Source: EX4572-165 sp002254885
GTDB lineage: Archaea; Thermoplasmatota; E2; DHVEG-1
Assembly: GCA_029939595.1 (NCBI GenBank)
Contig: JAOZSQ010000006.1
Location: forward strand, 1-61,215
Direction: 5' to 3'
DNA: 61,215 nucleotides
In this document: piece by piece, positions 1 through 8,732 of the stretch
How positions within the stretch are numbered: the first letter of the stretch is position 1
Layout of the letters: the number at the start of each line of letters is the position of its first letter
Made by a program: the position numbers and the translations under genes
Notes under the pieces: model-generated
Seen by the model: only the letters and a program-made list of their open reading frames with translations
What the model was told of the DNA's origin: nothing
Databases searched by the model: none

Positions 1-61
1 TTAAAGTTTGCTTCCATTTTTTATCCTGTTTTGTTGATGATTGTTTATTATATGTCTCCAT
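1..61 (-). CDS. Partial gene start, product unknown
   Basis: An ATG at 61-59 opens a frame of 20 codons that runs without a stop off the left edge. GGTG at 70-73 (minus strand) is a weak ribosome binding site. The visible peptide (METYNKQSSTKQDKKW...) is hydrophilic and lysine-rich and matches no family I know. It lies just downstream of the kinase/response-regulator pair on the same strand and could belong to that signalling unit. The short length keeps confidence low. Confidence 0.3.
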   Translation of the reverse strand, partial: METYNKQSSTKQDKKWKQTL

Positions 62-274
62 TTTTTATTCACCTTTTTTATTATTTTAAACTAACTTATT
101 ATTGTCTAAACATAACAATATATTAGAAATATCTAACATTATGTTATAGTATTATAACAATTACTATTTATATTTTTCTATGAAGTTTTTATAAAAAAGA
201 GTGGAATAGTTATGAAATATTGAAAAATAATGCGAGATGTTTGTTATTTTATTGATAAAATCAATGATTATATT

Positions 275-676
275 TCACTTCTTTTTGTTAAGAACTTTAT
301 CAATTCTTTTAATTAGATCCTCAATTCCTATGGGTTTTTGAAGGAAATCATTGCCAAAAAATTCACCTGCAGTTTCAGCAATCCTGTCAGTTCTTGCTGT
401 AAGAAAGATAATTGGAATTTGTCTCCAATCCGGATTATCTCGTATTTTATCAAATACTTCCCAGCCACTCATCTCAGGCATCATAAGATCTAAAATAATT
501 ATGTCAGGCAATTCTTCACTTTCTTTCAAAAGCAGTAAACATTTTTTTCCACTATCTGCGGATATAAAAATATAATCGTCACCATACTTATCGTTTAATG
601 CAATAGAGATGCTACTACACTGATCTTTTTTATCATCAACCATCATAATTCTCTTTGGTTTGCTGGTATCTTTCAT
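275..676 (-). CDS. Response regulator, single receiver domain
   Basis: A stand-alone CheY-like receiver of 133 residues with no output domain. The acidic pair follows the first strand (VDD, about 14-15). The phospho-acceptor Asp63 sits in IILDLMMPEMSG, the switch Thr93 in FLTAR and the conserved Lys114 in LQKP, so the phosphorylation site is complete. It starts 52 bases after the histidine kinase gene on the same strand and is most likely its partner. With no DNA-binding domain it should act by protein contact, as a phosphorelay intermediate, or on an unknown target. Cytoplasmic. Family assignment is secure; the pathway is not visible. Confidence 0.92.
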   Translation of the reverse strand: MKDTSKPKRIMMVDDKKDQCSSISIALNDKYGDDYIFISADSGKKCLLLLKESEELPDIIILDLMMPEMSGWEVFDKIRDNPDWRQIPIIFLTARTDRIAETAGEFFGNDFLQKPIGIEDLIKRIDKVLNKKK

Positions 677-728
677 AGTTTCTAACCATTCTTCAATTTT
701 TTTTCTTTTTTAAGTCAATCTTTAACTT

Positions 729-2288
729 TTATTTATTAATTTTAACAGATGGCAATGTGAAATAGAATGTACTTCCCTTTCCAAGACCTTCACTTTCAGC
801 CCATATCCTTCCACCTTGTTTATCGACAATACGCTTACAAATTGGAAGGCCTAGACCACTACTTTCAAAATCATGACGAGATGAATCTGCTTTGTAAAAT
901 TCATCAAAGATACGACTGATTTGTGCGTTGGTCAAACCCATACCGTTGTCTTTTATAGATGTTGTGATAAACTCTTCATCATCAATTGCATTAATTGTTA
1001 TAGTACTACCATTTGGACTATATTTAACTGCATTATTTATAAGGTTATTAAATAATTCGATCAGGTAAATTTCATCTGCTTTAACCATGATGTTTTCATG
1101 AATATTATTAATAATTGTTATATTTTGTTTAATTAAACTCTGGCTGTTATTTTCAAGAGCCATCACAATTTCATTTAGAAGATTGATATTATCTGAACAA
1201 ATTGTTGTACTTGGGGAATTAAGGTGTGCGAGTTGAACCGTTTTAGTTACAAGGTTCTTCATATGAGTAACATTTCTGATTAATATTTCAATGATCCCCT
1301 TAGATTTTTCATCTGGAACATCTTTTTTTAGGATTGGCAATAGTTGGATCAGAGGGCCTAATGGATTTTTAAGGTCATGACCTAGTTGATTTACAAATTC
1401 ATCTTTCTGCCTTAAGAGTTTTTCAATATCGGAAGTCCGATCCTTAACTTTAATTTCAAGTTTTTCATTCATCTGTTGTAACAGTTCCTGTGTTTTTTGT
1501 ATTTCCTTCTCTGTTTTCTTACGTTCTGTAATATCTCTAAAACTTAAAAGACGAGCAGAAGGAGTTCCTTTGATAAATACAGGTCTTGAGAAACGCTCAA
1601 AAATACGACCATCTTTAAAATTGAGAATATCTTGACTATAAATTTCTGGGTTATTACATAGTTTTTTAATCTTTGTTTTAAACTGCTCTGGATTTATTAT
1701 TTGATCAAGAATAAAATCGATTAGTTTTTCATTTTCTTTATGTTCTATTATCTCTTTTGGAATGTGCCAAAGTTCTTCAAACTTTGCATTATTTTTAAGG
1801 ACTTTTCCTTTATTATCAATGACTAAAATGCCATTTTCTATTGAATTAAGAGTGGCTTCTGTTAGAGCATAAATACTTGCAAATTTTTCTTCTAAATGTT
1901 TTGATTCAGTGATATCTTTTGAAATAAAGAGAATCTCATCTCCTATTAAATTTGCAGTGTTTTCTAAGTAATACCATTTCCCAGATTTACTTTTAATTTG
2001 TGATTCGTATCTCTCGAAATGTTCTGTTTCTTTCTTGTTTAATGATTGTTTATTTTTTATTCGAAGATTTTTTTTTAGAAGGAGAGTTATTTTCTCTCTT
2101 TCATCTGGATGCATAAATTCAAAAGGGTTTTTACCTATCATTTCATCGGGTTCATAACCTAAGAGTTTCTTATAGGAAGGGCTAACATAGGTGTAAACTG
2201 GTTTTGATGAAAACGTTGTCGTACAAATTAGATCACTAGTGTTCTCAGCGATTAAACGATACTTATTTTCTGATATTTGCATATCCAT
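729..2288 (-). CDS. PAS-domain sensor histidine kinase
   Basis: A 519-residue kinase with two N-terminal PAS domains (about 5-130 and 140-255). The first carries the usual PAS core (TYVSPSYKKLLGY) and a PAC-like end. A coiled coil (about 255-295) leads to a HisKA-type helix with phospho-acceptor His304 in LGHDLKNPLG. The HATPase domain has the N box (NLINNAVKYSPNG), G1 (DNGMGL) and G2 (SSGLGLPICK). No membrane segment is visible, so it should sense a cytoplasmic cue through PAS, possibly redox, a ligand or a flavin; the signal cannot be read. The linked receiver at 275-676 is the likely phosphate acceptor. Confidence 0.92.
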   Translation of the reverse strand: MDMQISENKYRLIAENTSDLICTTTFSSKPVYTYVSPSYKKLLGYEPDEMIGKNPFEFMHPDEREKITLLLKKNLRIKNKQSLNKKETEHFERYESQIKSKSGKWYYLENTANLIGDEILFISKDITESKHLEEKFASIYALTEATLNSIENGILVIDNKGKVLKNNAKFEELWHIPKEIIEHKENEKLIDFILDQIINPEQFKTKIKKLCNNPEIYSQDILNFKDGRIFERFSRPVFIKGTPSARLLSFRDITERKKTEKEIQKTQELLQQMNEKLEIKVKDRTSDIEKLLRQKDEFVNQLGHDLKNPLGPLIQLLPILKKDVPDEKSKGIIEILIRNVTHMKNLVTKTVQLAHLNSPSTTICSDNINLLNEIVMALENNSQSLIKQNITIINNIHENIMVKADEIYLIELFNNLINNAVKYSPNGSTITINAIDDEEFITTSIKDNGMGLTNAQISRIFDEFYKADSSRHDFESSGLGLPICKRIVDKQGGRIWAESEGLGKGSTFYFTLPSVKINK

Positions 2289-2412
2289 TCCCAGGTTTCA
2301 ATTATTTCTTTTTGTGATTGGAGATATTATTCATTCACTATTCATGATAAGTTATTCTATACTGTCATATTAAATGGGTTATTTGTATAAAAACATTGAC
2401 TAAAAAACGATC

Positions 2413-2420
2413 TTATATAT
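2413..2420 (+). promoter_or_regulatory. Box A (TATA) for the GH42-like gene
   Basis: TTATATAT lies about 58-65 bases before the ATG at 2478. An archaeal transcript would start near 2440-2445 with a leader of about 35 bases. No strong ribosome binding site is visible in that leader. Confidence 0.5.
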
Positions 2421-2477
2421 ATTATTAATTCAATATTATGATAAAATTATTAAATAATCACATCTATCGTAAATATT

Positions 2478-4550
2478 ATGCTAAAAAAGTATCGTTTTTT
2501 CTCTTTGATGTGTGTATTTCTACTTAGTACTACTCTTGTGAATGGAATTATCACTACAAATCATGGTTGTTCAATTGAAACATCTGTAATTAAAACTTCA
2601 CAATCTGTCGAATGGTTCAAACAACCTCAAGTTTATAATATGGGTGCTTTTTCATCAGAAGATATTGAAAAATATCATATTACGGTGAATGGTTTATGGA
2701 ATGGTTTTATTGGTGATAATCTTTCATCACCTTTTGCATTTGGTCGATTACTTGAATCGTTTTTTAATGGACAAACTTTCAACTCAGATAAGGAATTTGT
2801 TGAAGCGCAACATGCAAGAGGAGTGTTAGTTCCAGCAACAATTTTAACTATTCAAGGACATCGTTCTTTTCAGCAAGAACATTTTGAGGAGTTTGCTTGT
2901 CGAAGTGTCAATGGTGAGCTATGCTATTGGGACGTTGATGCTGATTCATATTGGATGAATGCGAATAATCCATCTTTTATTGATTGGTGTATAGAACATG
3001 GAAAAAAAGCGATTGATGCAGGTGCGGATATGATAGTTCTTGATGAAATACAAGGAAATAGCTTAGCTCCAATGTACCAATTTGCATCACAATACCTAAG
3101 AATTCCAGCCCCAGGATTCAGCAATGAAACAATAGAGGGTTTTAGACAGTACCTATTTGATAAATTTACTTATCAGAATCTTATAGAATTATTCGACATA
3201 AATAACATTAACACAGTTGATTTGAAAACTCGTATTGCATCAACCATGAATTTAGTCTATAATGAAAGAATACTTGAAGATCCATTAATTGAAGAATATC
3301 AACGGTATTTTGAAATATCTAATTTTGAAGCAAAAAAACGATTAATTCTTGCTCTTAGAGCGTATGCAGAAGAAAAAAACAAGGAAATTGTCATTACTGC
3401 AAATTCATATGCACTTGGAAACAATCAACAATTTGGTTTTTGGCCAAAAGGACTTTTATTTGCAGATTTACTTGACATGTTTACTTTTGAAAATACATAT
3501 ACTGCGGTATCAGATCAAACTATTCCTAAATTTTATCAAACAAAATGGCTTGCTTGGGAGCGTCTTGCTTATGCAGCAACCAATGCACCAGCTGTTATTA
3601 TTATTGATACATCGACTCTTATGGCAATAAATGAAAACATGTTTCCCTTGTTTGGATTTTCAAATTCATTAGGAATACTCTGTGCAGAGGCATATGCAAA
3701 TAAAGGATCCTTTGTGAATTATTATTTTGAGTTATTCCAACGTGAAAGAAATTGGAATCAGGTTGAGAAAATACAGGATTTTGTCATGAAAAATAAAGAA
3801 TATTATGAATTGGATTCTGAACCACTAGGCGATGTTGGAATTCTCTATTTATATGGAGAAGGTATGAGAGATCATATGAACACCTATTTAGGGTGTGCCC
3901 AAGCACTTGCAGAATCTCACATTCCATTTGAAGTTATTTTTGATGGTGATGGTTTTTATCTGAATGCATCTTTGAGCTGTGATGATCTTGAAGAGTATCC
4001 ATTAATTATAATCCCTTCAATGATTGATGTCACTGCTGAGCAGATTCATGCTGTGAAAACATATGTTGAACAAGGAGGGATGGCAATTGTTTTTGATGCC
4101 GAATCTATTGGATATCCTGGTGAATCAGGAGAATTATCATATGGTGATGGTTTGTTTTATTTCTATGAAGAAGATATCTGTAAACAATATTTTGAAACAT
4201 ATGATGATTCAAAAAGACAGATTATTTCAGATTGTGTAAGAACGTATGTAGATGATACAATTATATTATCAAAAAATGATAGAAAAGTCATAATCACACC
4301 ATATATTCAAGAAGAAAACAATCGAGTTATTCTTCATATGATAAACTATGATCATATTGGTTTTTTTGATTTTATTTGGCCGCAGACAGATATTACGATT
4401 CAACTAAAGCTTAACGACTTCTCAGTTTCATCAATGACATTATTAACAATTGATGGAAATATAGAACAACTTAGTTATGAGGTCGATCAGGGATATATTC
4501 AATTTACTGTCCCTTATTTGAAAGATTATGCTATTATTTGCATACAATAA
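2478..4550 (+). CDS. Secreted GH42-like TIM-barrel protein
   Basis: 690 residues with an N-terminal hydrophobic signal segment (about 5-23). The N-terminal two thirds look like a glycoside-hydrolase TIM barrel. Residues about 180-192 (GADMIVLDEIQG) hold a strand-end acidic pair, Asp189-Glu190, at a position typical of catalytic acids. The C-terminal part has a glutamine-amidotransferase-like fold resembling the GH42 trimerisation domain (YPLIIIPSMIDVTAEQIHAVKTYV..., then GGMAIVFDAES). Together these suggest an extracellular sugar-processing enzyme related to beta-galactosidases, but the usual paired glutamates are not obvious, so substrate and activity are uncertain. It is the first of a run of secreted hydrolases. 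Confidence 0.6.
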   Translation: MLKKYRFFSLMCVFLLSTTLVNGIITTNHGCSIETSVIKTSQSVEWFKQPQVYNMGAFSSEDIEKYHITVNGLWNGFIGDNLSSPFAFGRLLESFFNGQTFNSDKEFVEAQHARGVLVPATILTIQGHRSFQQEHFEEFACRSVNGELCYWDVDADSYWMNANNPSFIDWCIEHGKKAIDAGADMIVLDEIQGNSLAPMYQFASQYLRIPAPGFSNETIEGFRQYLFDKFTYQNLIELFDINNINTVDLKTRIASTMNLVYNERILEDPLIEEYQRYFEISNFEAKKRLILALRAYAEEKNKEIVITANSYALGNNQQFGFWPKGLLFADLLDMFTFENTYTAVSDQTIPKFYQTKWLAWERLAYAATNAPAVIIIDTSTLMAINENMFPLFGFSNSLGILCAEAYANKGSFVNYYFELFQRERNWNQVEKIQDFVMKNKEYYELDSEPLGDVGILYLYGEGMRDHMNTYLGCAQALAESHIPFEVIFDGDGFYLNASLSCDDLEEYPLIIIPSMIDVTAEQIHAVKTYVEQGGMAIVFDAESIGYPGESGELSYGDGLFYFYEEDICKQYFETYDDSKRQIISDCVRTYVDDTIILSKNDRKVIITPYIQEENNRVILHMINYDHIGFFDFIWPQTDITIQLKLNDFSVSSMTLLTIDGNIEQLSYEVDQGYIQFTVPYLKDYAIICIQ

Positions 4551-4681
4551 TTATTTACAAATCATGAAACAAAAAATATCATTTTTCCTATGTGTTATAA
4601 GGCAATAATAAATATTTTCATTTTTTTTAATTTTGACCAAAATTTTTAAATTGTATGTAATTAATAGTAATATAGTTATTA

Positions 4682-6283
4682 ATGAAAAAGATCTACGCTA
4701 TAATTATACTCTTATGCTTAAATCCAATTAACATTGCAGTCCATGGATTTCAGATTCAAAGTAATGTTGATCCAAGCATTTCACAAGATGCAATAAATCT
4801 TCCAACCCAATTCAGTTGGCAAGATATTGATGGAATAGATTTCACCACTCCAATTCGAGATCAATCCCCATTTCCAAGTTGTGAAACATTTGCCATTACT
4901 GCTGCTTTGGAGACAATGATACAATATAAGGTTGGATTTCCATTTGGATGTGATCTTTCAGAAGCACATCTATATTTTTATAGTGGCGGCAATATTGATT
5001 GGGGATCTATACCAGAAAACGATACAAATATGTTGATTGAACATGGTATTCCTGATGAAGCCTGTTGGCCCTATCCAGAAGAACTCAAACAATATCCATT
5101 AAATACAACTGCTGATAACTGGATGAATCGAACAGTAAAAATTTCTGATTGGTATTATCTTGAAGAAGATATCGATGAAATAAAAAAAGCACTCATAAAC
5201 AATGGACCAGTCCCTACATATTTTCAGGTATTTGATGATTTTTTGAAATACAAACAAGGGGTCTATCGACATCGATGGGGTGATTACCGAGGTATTCATT
5301 ATGTATGTATCATGGGTTGGAATGATGATCCAGGTTACTGGATTATAAAGAATAGTTGGGGGACAGAATACCAGAATGAAGGATGGTTTAACATTGCCTA
5401 TGGTGAATGCAGTATTGAAAAAAAATCATTTTATCTAGATGGTGTATATGGACAATATCCTATTGTTTACGTTGATGATGATAACACATTTGGTCCGTGG
5501 GATGGATCAATTAATAATCCATATCCGACAATTCAACAGGGTATTGATCATTCATATGAAGGATGGACCGTATTTGTAAAAAACGGTGTTTATAATGAAC
5601 ATGTTCTAATTAATAAAACTATTAATCTGAAAGGTGAAAATAAATTTTCCACCATCATTGATGGAGATTCAATGGGTCATGTTATAACCATATCAAAGCC
5701 ACATGTAATAATATCTGGATTTACCATTCAAAACAGTGGAAAAAGACCATTTGAAGCAGGAATAAAAACCTTATCGTTGTATTCAAATGCAACGATACAG
5801 GACAATATTTTTCAAGATAATGGTATTGGGGTTTTTTTGAATTATGCATATACTGAGGATTATGAGAAAAGCTCTTGGAATGTAATTCATAATAATCTAT
5901 TTACAAGAAATATTGATGGCTTGTATATACATTGGTCCAATAACAATGAGATAACTTCTAATGTTTTTAGAGATAATGCTGATGATGGGATAGAAATGGA
6001 AGCATCAAAATATTCACTAATAGAAAATAATATCTTTGAGGAAAACAAAGGTTATGGATTGTATCTACGTGCTGCATCTCATCAAAACAATATTAAACAC
6101 AATGATTTCATCAATCATAAAACCCATGTCTATTTTGATGGATCGCTAAAAAACATATGGCAAAGAAATTATTGGGATGATTCAAATTGGATATTATTAA
6201 AACCGATTAGAGGTCAAATTGATATATATGACATACCATGGATTAATTTTGATTTGTTTCCATCTCTTAAACCAAATAATTAA
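4682..6283 (+). CDS. Secreted papain-family peptidase fused to a beta-helix
   Basis: 533 residues with a signal peptide (about 1-22). Residues about 45-255 are a C1A (papain) peptidase: catalytic Cys67 in SPFPSCETF preceded by the oxyanion-side Gln61, His206 in GIHYVCIMGWND, and Asn224 in KNSWGTEYQNEGW. All three catalytic residues are present. There is no clear propeptide. From about 262 (YPIVYVDDDN) to the end it is a right-handed parallel beta-helix of NosD/pectate-lyase type, with repeated N-x-I/F turns (IQDNIFQDNGIGV, IHNNLFTRN, IENNIFEENKG). The helix probably binds carbohydrate or cell surface and positions the protease. It likely cleaves extracellular protein. Oligo-T sequence follows the stop. 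Confidence 0.85.
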   Translation: MKKIYAIIILLCLNPINIAVHGFQIQSNVDPSISQDAINLPTQFSWQDIDGIDFTTPIRDQSPFPSCETFAITAALETMIQYKVGFPFGCDLSEAHLYFYSGGNIDWGSIPENDTNMLIEHGIPDEACWPYPEELKQYPLNTTADNWMNRTVKISDWYYLEEDIDEIKKALINNGPVPTYFQVFDDFLKYKQGVYRHRWGDYRGIHYVCIMGWNDDPGYWIIKNSWGTEYQNEGWFNIAYGECSIEKKSFYLDGVYGQYPIVYVDDDNTFGPWDGSINNPYPTIQQGIDHSYEGWTVFVKNGVYNEHVLINKTINLKGENKFSTIIDGDSMGHVITISKPHVIISGFTIQNSGKRPFEAGIKTLSLYSNATIQDNIFQDNGIGVFLNYAYTEDYEKSSWNVIHNNLFTRNIDGLYIHWSNNNEITSNVFRDNADDGIEMEASKYSLIENNIFEENKGYGLYLRAASHQNNIKHNDFINHKTHVYFDGSLKNIWQRNYWDDSNWILLKPIRGQIDIYDIPWINFDLFPSLKPNN

Positions 6284-6284
6284 C

Positions 6285-6304
6285 AATTTTTTTAAAAAAA
6301 TTTT
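6285..6304. terminator. Bidirectional oligo-T terminator
   Basis: A T-run followed by an A-run (AATTTTTTT then AAAAAAATTTT) separates the convergent genes ending at 6283 and 6303. It presents a T-tract to transcripts from either side, matching oligo-T termination in archaea. Confidence 0.5.
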
Positions 6305-8294
6305 ACCAGTCAAAGTATTCCAATGTTGGCATATGTTCATCATCTGGAATGAGTTGTTGTTTCATTGTGCCATCTGGATTAATAATCGTCAGTCGATGAT
6401 TCATACCTCGTAATTTATCATTGATGATAATGAATTCATTATCCAGAAATAAAATATTGTTTCCATCTTTGGAGAAAACTGCTAGGCCTGCAATGTAGTC
6501 AGTATTTGTAACCTGTTTGACATTTCCTTGAAGATCAACAATAAACACGTTCCATGGGATGAGTTCATCCCATTGATTAATTAGAGTCTGTAAATCTGCA
6601 AGATCTGTCCATGGTCTAATGCCAGCATAATGATTATATGCAATTGAGGAGCTATCTGGACTCCAACTAGGGTCATGATCTGACTGCCAATCAGTTGTTG
6701 TTGTAAGTCTTCTAACATTTTCCCCATTACTATCCATAACAAAAATTTCTTCTCTTGCAGTAGTTTTGGTTATTCTATTGGATTTGAAAACAATTTTAGT
6801 TCCATCGGGTGACCATTCCGGGTCATTATCTTCCCATTCGTTGTTTGTTAATTGAGTTATTTCATTTCCATCAAGGTCCATAATATAAAGATCTGCACCA
6901 CTTGCAGGGTTTCCATATTCATCTTTAAAAGATCCAAAGACAATACGATCTCCTTCTGGTGACCAATCAGGGTGACCATCAATAACATTGTTGTTAGTTA
7001 ATTGTGTTTCCTCTAATGTTTCTAAATCAATGACAAAAATCTCCCAGGTTAATGGGTTGTTTGTATCTCCACCATGAAATGCAACTTTTTTCCCATCAAA
7101 AGATAATGCGGGATTATTTTCATGTCGGTTATTATATGTTAACCTAGTGATCATATTGGTTTTATCTAAAAGATATAGTTCTCCATCGTCTGAATCTGCT
7201 TTGGACATAAAAACGATTTTTTCATTTAGTTGTTGTTGCCAGAGTGATGAATAAGATATTGATTTCCAAGCTAGATATCCCATTTTCTCAGTACCATCTA
7301 TCTTTATGAGGCCTACGGTATCATCTGGAGTAAGATCATGAAGCCAGCAGTACATAAACAGATGAAGGTTAATTCCTTGATCAACTGTAAGTATAGTTGA
7401 AAGATTCATCAGAAAATCGTATTGTCCTTGTTCTCCACCTGCATGTTCATATGTTGGCCAGCCAATCTCGCTAAATCCAAAAGGTTTTCCTGGCATACAT
7501 TCAGATGCTTGAAGGTAATAATCTGTTGGAATGTCGGAAGGTGTATTGATTCCCTGAACTGCAATTGGGTAGGTTGTAAAGACTAACAGATCAAGCTTTT
7601 GAGTGTTAAAAAGAGTTAAAACATCAAGATCTGCTTCTCTATTTTCATCTACTATTTCACGAGAAAATACACAAAAAACGGTGGTTTCAGGTGAAATTTC
7701 TTTAATGGCATCATAAATTTCCTCATATAGACTCACGAAATGTTGAAATCCATTTGAATTATTTTCTTCTATTCCATAAAATTCATACCAGCGGTTCACT
7801 TCATTACCAAGTGAAATATATGCCGGATGTATTGTGTTTACAACATTTAATATTGATAGTTTATACAAAGCTCTCCATTCAGGATCCTTTAATGATGCAT
7901 TTGGGAGATTATTTGGAGTTTTAAGAATAAGGTTTCCATTTTGATTTTTATCAATAAACGAAAAATGAATCAAAGGATACATTCCGTTTCCTCTAATATG
8001 TCCAGTAATGAATGTATCGCCCCACCAGTCATCAAGTTTATCTGCATAATCCCAAAATCCATCAGCACCGGCTCCAGAAGACCATACAGGGACAAATTCA
8101 GAGTATTGCGCTGCTTTTTGATAGCTTTGTGAGAAATCTTGCCCCTCTGAAGGAATGGGAAGTAAACCCATAAAGAATCCTCTTTTGGGGAGCTGCGGAT
8201 GTTCAATGGGGTCAATACAACCTGTAAATGAGGTCGTGATAATACTTAAAATAAGAATAAACACAATTATTTTTAATGGTTTTTTATACATCAT
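6303..8294 (-). CDS. Lipoprotein: GH-A type glycosidase with TolB-like propeller
   Basis: 663 residues. I place the start at ATG 8294 because GGTG lies six bases before it; an in-frame GTG at 8303 is the alternative. A signal peptide ends in a lipobox (FTGC, Cys26). Residues about 35-330 look like a clan GH-A barrel: the acid/base candidate Glu165 is in SLGNEVNRW and the nucleophile candidate Glu276 in GFSEIGWPT, the strand 4 and strand 7 glutamates of that clan. Residues about 345-660 are a PD40/TolB-type beta-propeller with repeats such as GHPDWSPEGDRIVF, NDPEWSPDGTKIVF and HDPSWSPDSSSIAY. It is probably a surface-anchored endo-glycanase (GH53/GH17-like), with the propeller binding a partner or substrate. 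Substrate unknown. Confidence 0.75.
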   Translation of the reverse strand: MMYKKPLKIIVFILILSIITTSFTGCIDPIEHPQLPKRGFFMGLLPIPSEGQDFSQSYQKAAQYSEFVPVWSSGAGADGFWDYADKLDDWWGDTFITGHIRGNGMYPLIHFSFIDKNQNGNLILKTPNNLPNASLKDPEWRALYKLSILNVVNTIHPAYISLGNEVNRWYEFYGIEENNSNGFQHFVSLYEEIYDAIKEISPETTVFCVFSREIVDENREADLDVLTLFNTQKLDLLVFTTYPIAVQGINTPSDIPTDYYLQASECMPGKPFGFSEIGWPTYEHAGGEQGQYDFLMNLSTILTVDQGINLHLFMYCWLHDLTPDDTVGLIKIDGTEKMGYLAWKSISYSSLWQQQLNEKIVFMSKADSDDGELYLLDKTNMITRLTYNNRHENNPALSFDGKKVAFHGGDTNNPLTWEIFVIDLETLEETQLTNNNVIDGHPDWSPEGDRIVFGSFKDEYGNPASGADLYIMDLDGNEITQLTNNEWEDNDPEWSPDGTKIVFKSNRITKTTAREEIFVMDSNGENVRRLTTTTDWQSDHDPSWSPDSSSIAYNHYAGIRPWTDLADLQTLINQWDELIPWNVFIVDLQGNVKQVTNTDYIAGLAVFSKDGNNILFLDNEFIIINDKLRGMNHRLTIINPDGTMKQQLIPDDEHMPTLEYFDW

Positions 8295-8433
8295 AAATTT
8301 CACCAGTTTTTATATTACATTGAATTAATAATCAAATAAAAATGACATAATAATATTTAAAACTATAGTGTTTTTCTGACTTCACAGATAAAGTCTATTG
8401 GAAGTAGTACAAGAAAGATCTAAAAATTAAATT

Positions 8434-8529
8434 TTATTTCATTTGTTTTTTTCTTTGTTTGAATTCAATCATTCGCTGACGAATTTCTTTTACTCGTTTA
8501 TCGACATGATTTTCATATGTTCCAGACAT
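8434..8529 (-). CDS. Possible 31-residue small protein
   Basis: A short open frame with a strong ribosome binding site, GGGGGAG, nine bases before its ATG. The peptide (MSGTYENHVDKRVKEIRQR... ending KKQMK) is highly charged and probably one amphipathic helix. It lies alone between the divergently transcribed lipoprotein and C25 peptidase genes. No family recognised. The ribosome binding site is the main support. Confidence 0.42.
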   Translation of the reverse strand: MSGTYENHVDKRVKEIRQRMIEFKQRKKQMK

Positions 8530-8732
8530 ATTGAATATCTCCCCCTGATTAATGAAACATTTGATTTATATGTTTTAATTACAAATGAAATTAGTCTTTA
8601 AAATAGTTTTCGATTAAATCAAATGTAATAATTATTTTTTGATAATACTATATTATTAACATAAATAATATTTGAACAGATCATCACTTGTATTTATAAA
8701 AAATATTTATTGATAAAAAATATGTGGAAAAT
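8530..8732. other. Intergenic region between secreted-hydrolase genes
   Basis: Very AT-rich sequence with no RNA gene or open frame that I can see beyond the small frame at 8434-8529 and the box A at 8691-8700. The other part of this gene-poor stretch (8295-8433) likewise shows nothing recognisable. Confidence 0.5.
8691..8700 (+). promoter_or_regulatory. Box A for the C25 peptidase gene
   Basis: TATTTATAAA ends 33 bases before the ATG at 8733. Transcription would start near 8721, leaving a very short leader and supporting 8733 over the later in-frame ATG at 8805. Confidence 0.45.
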
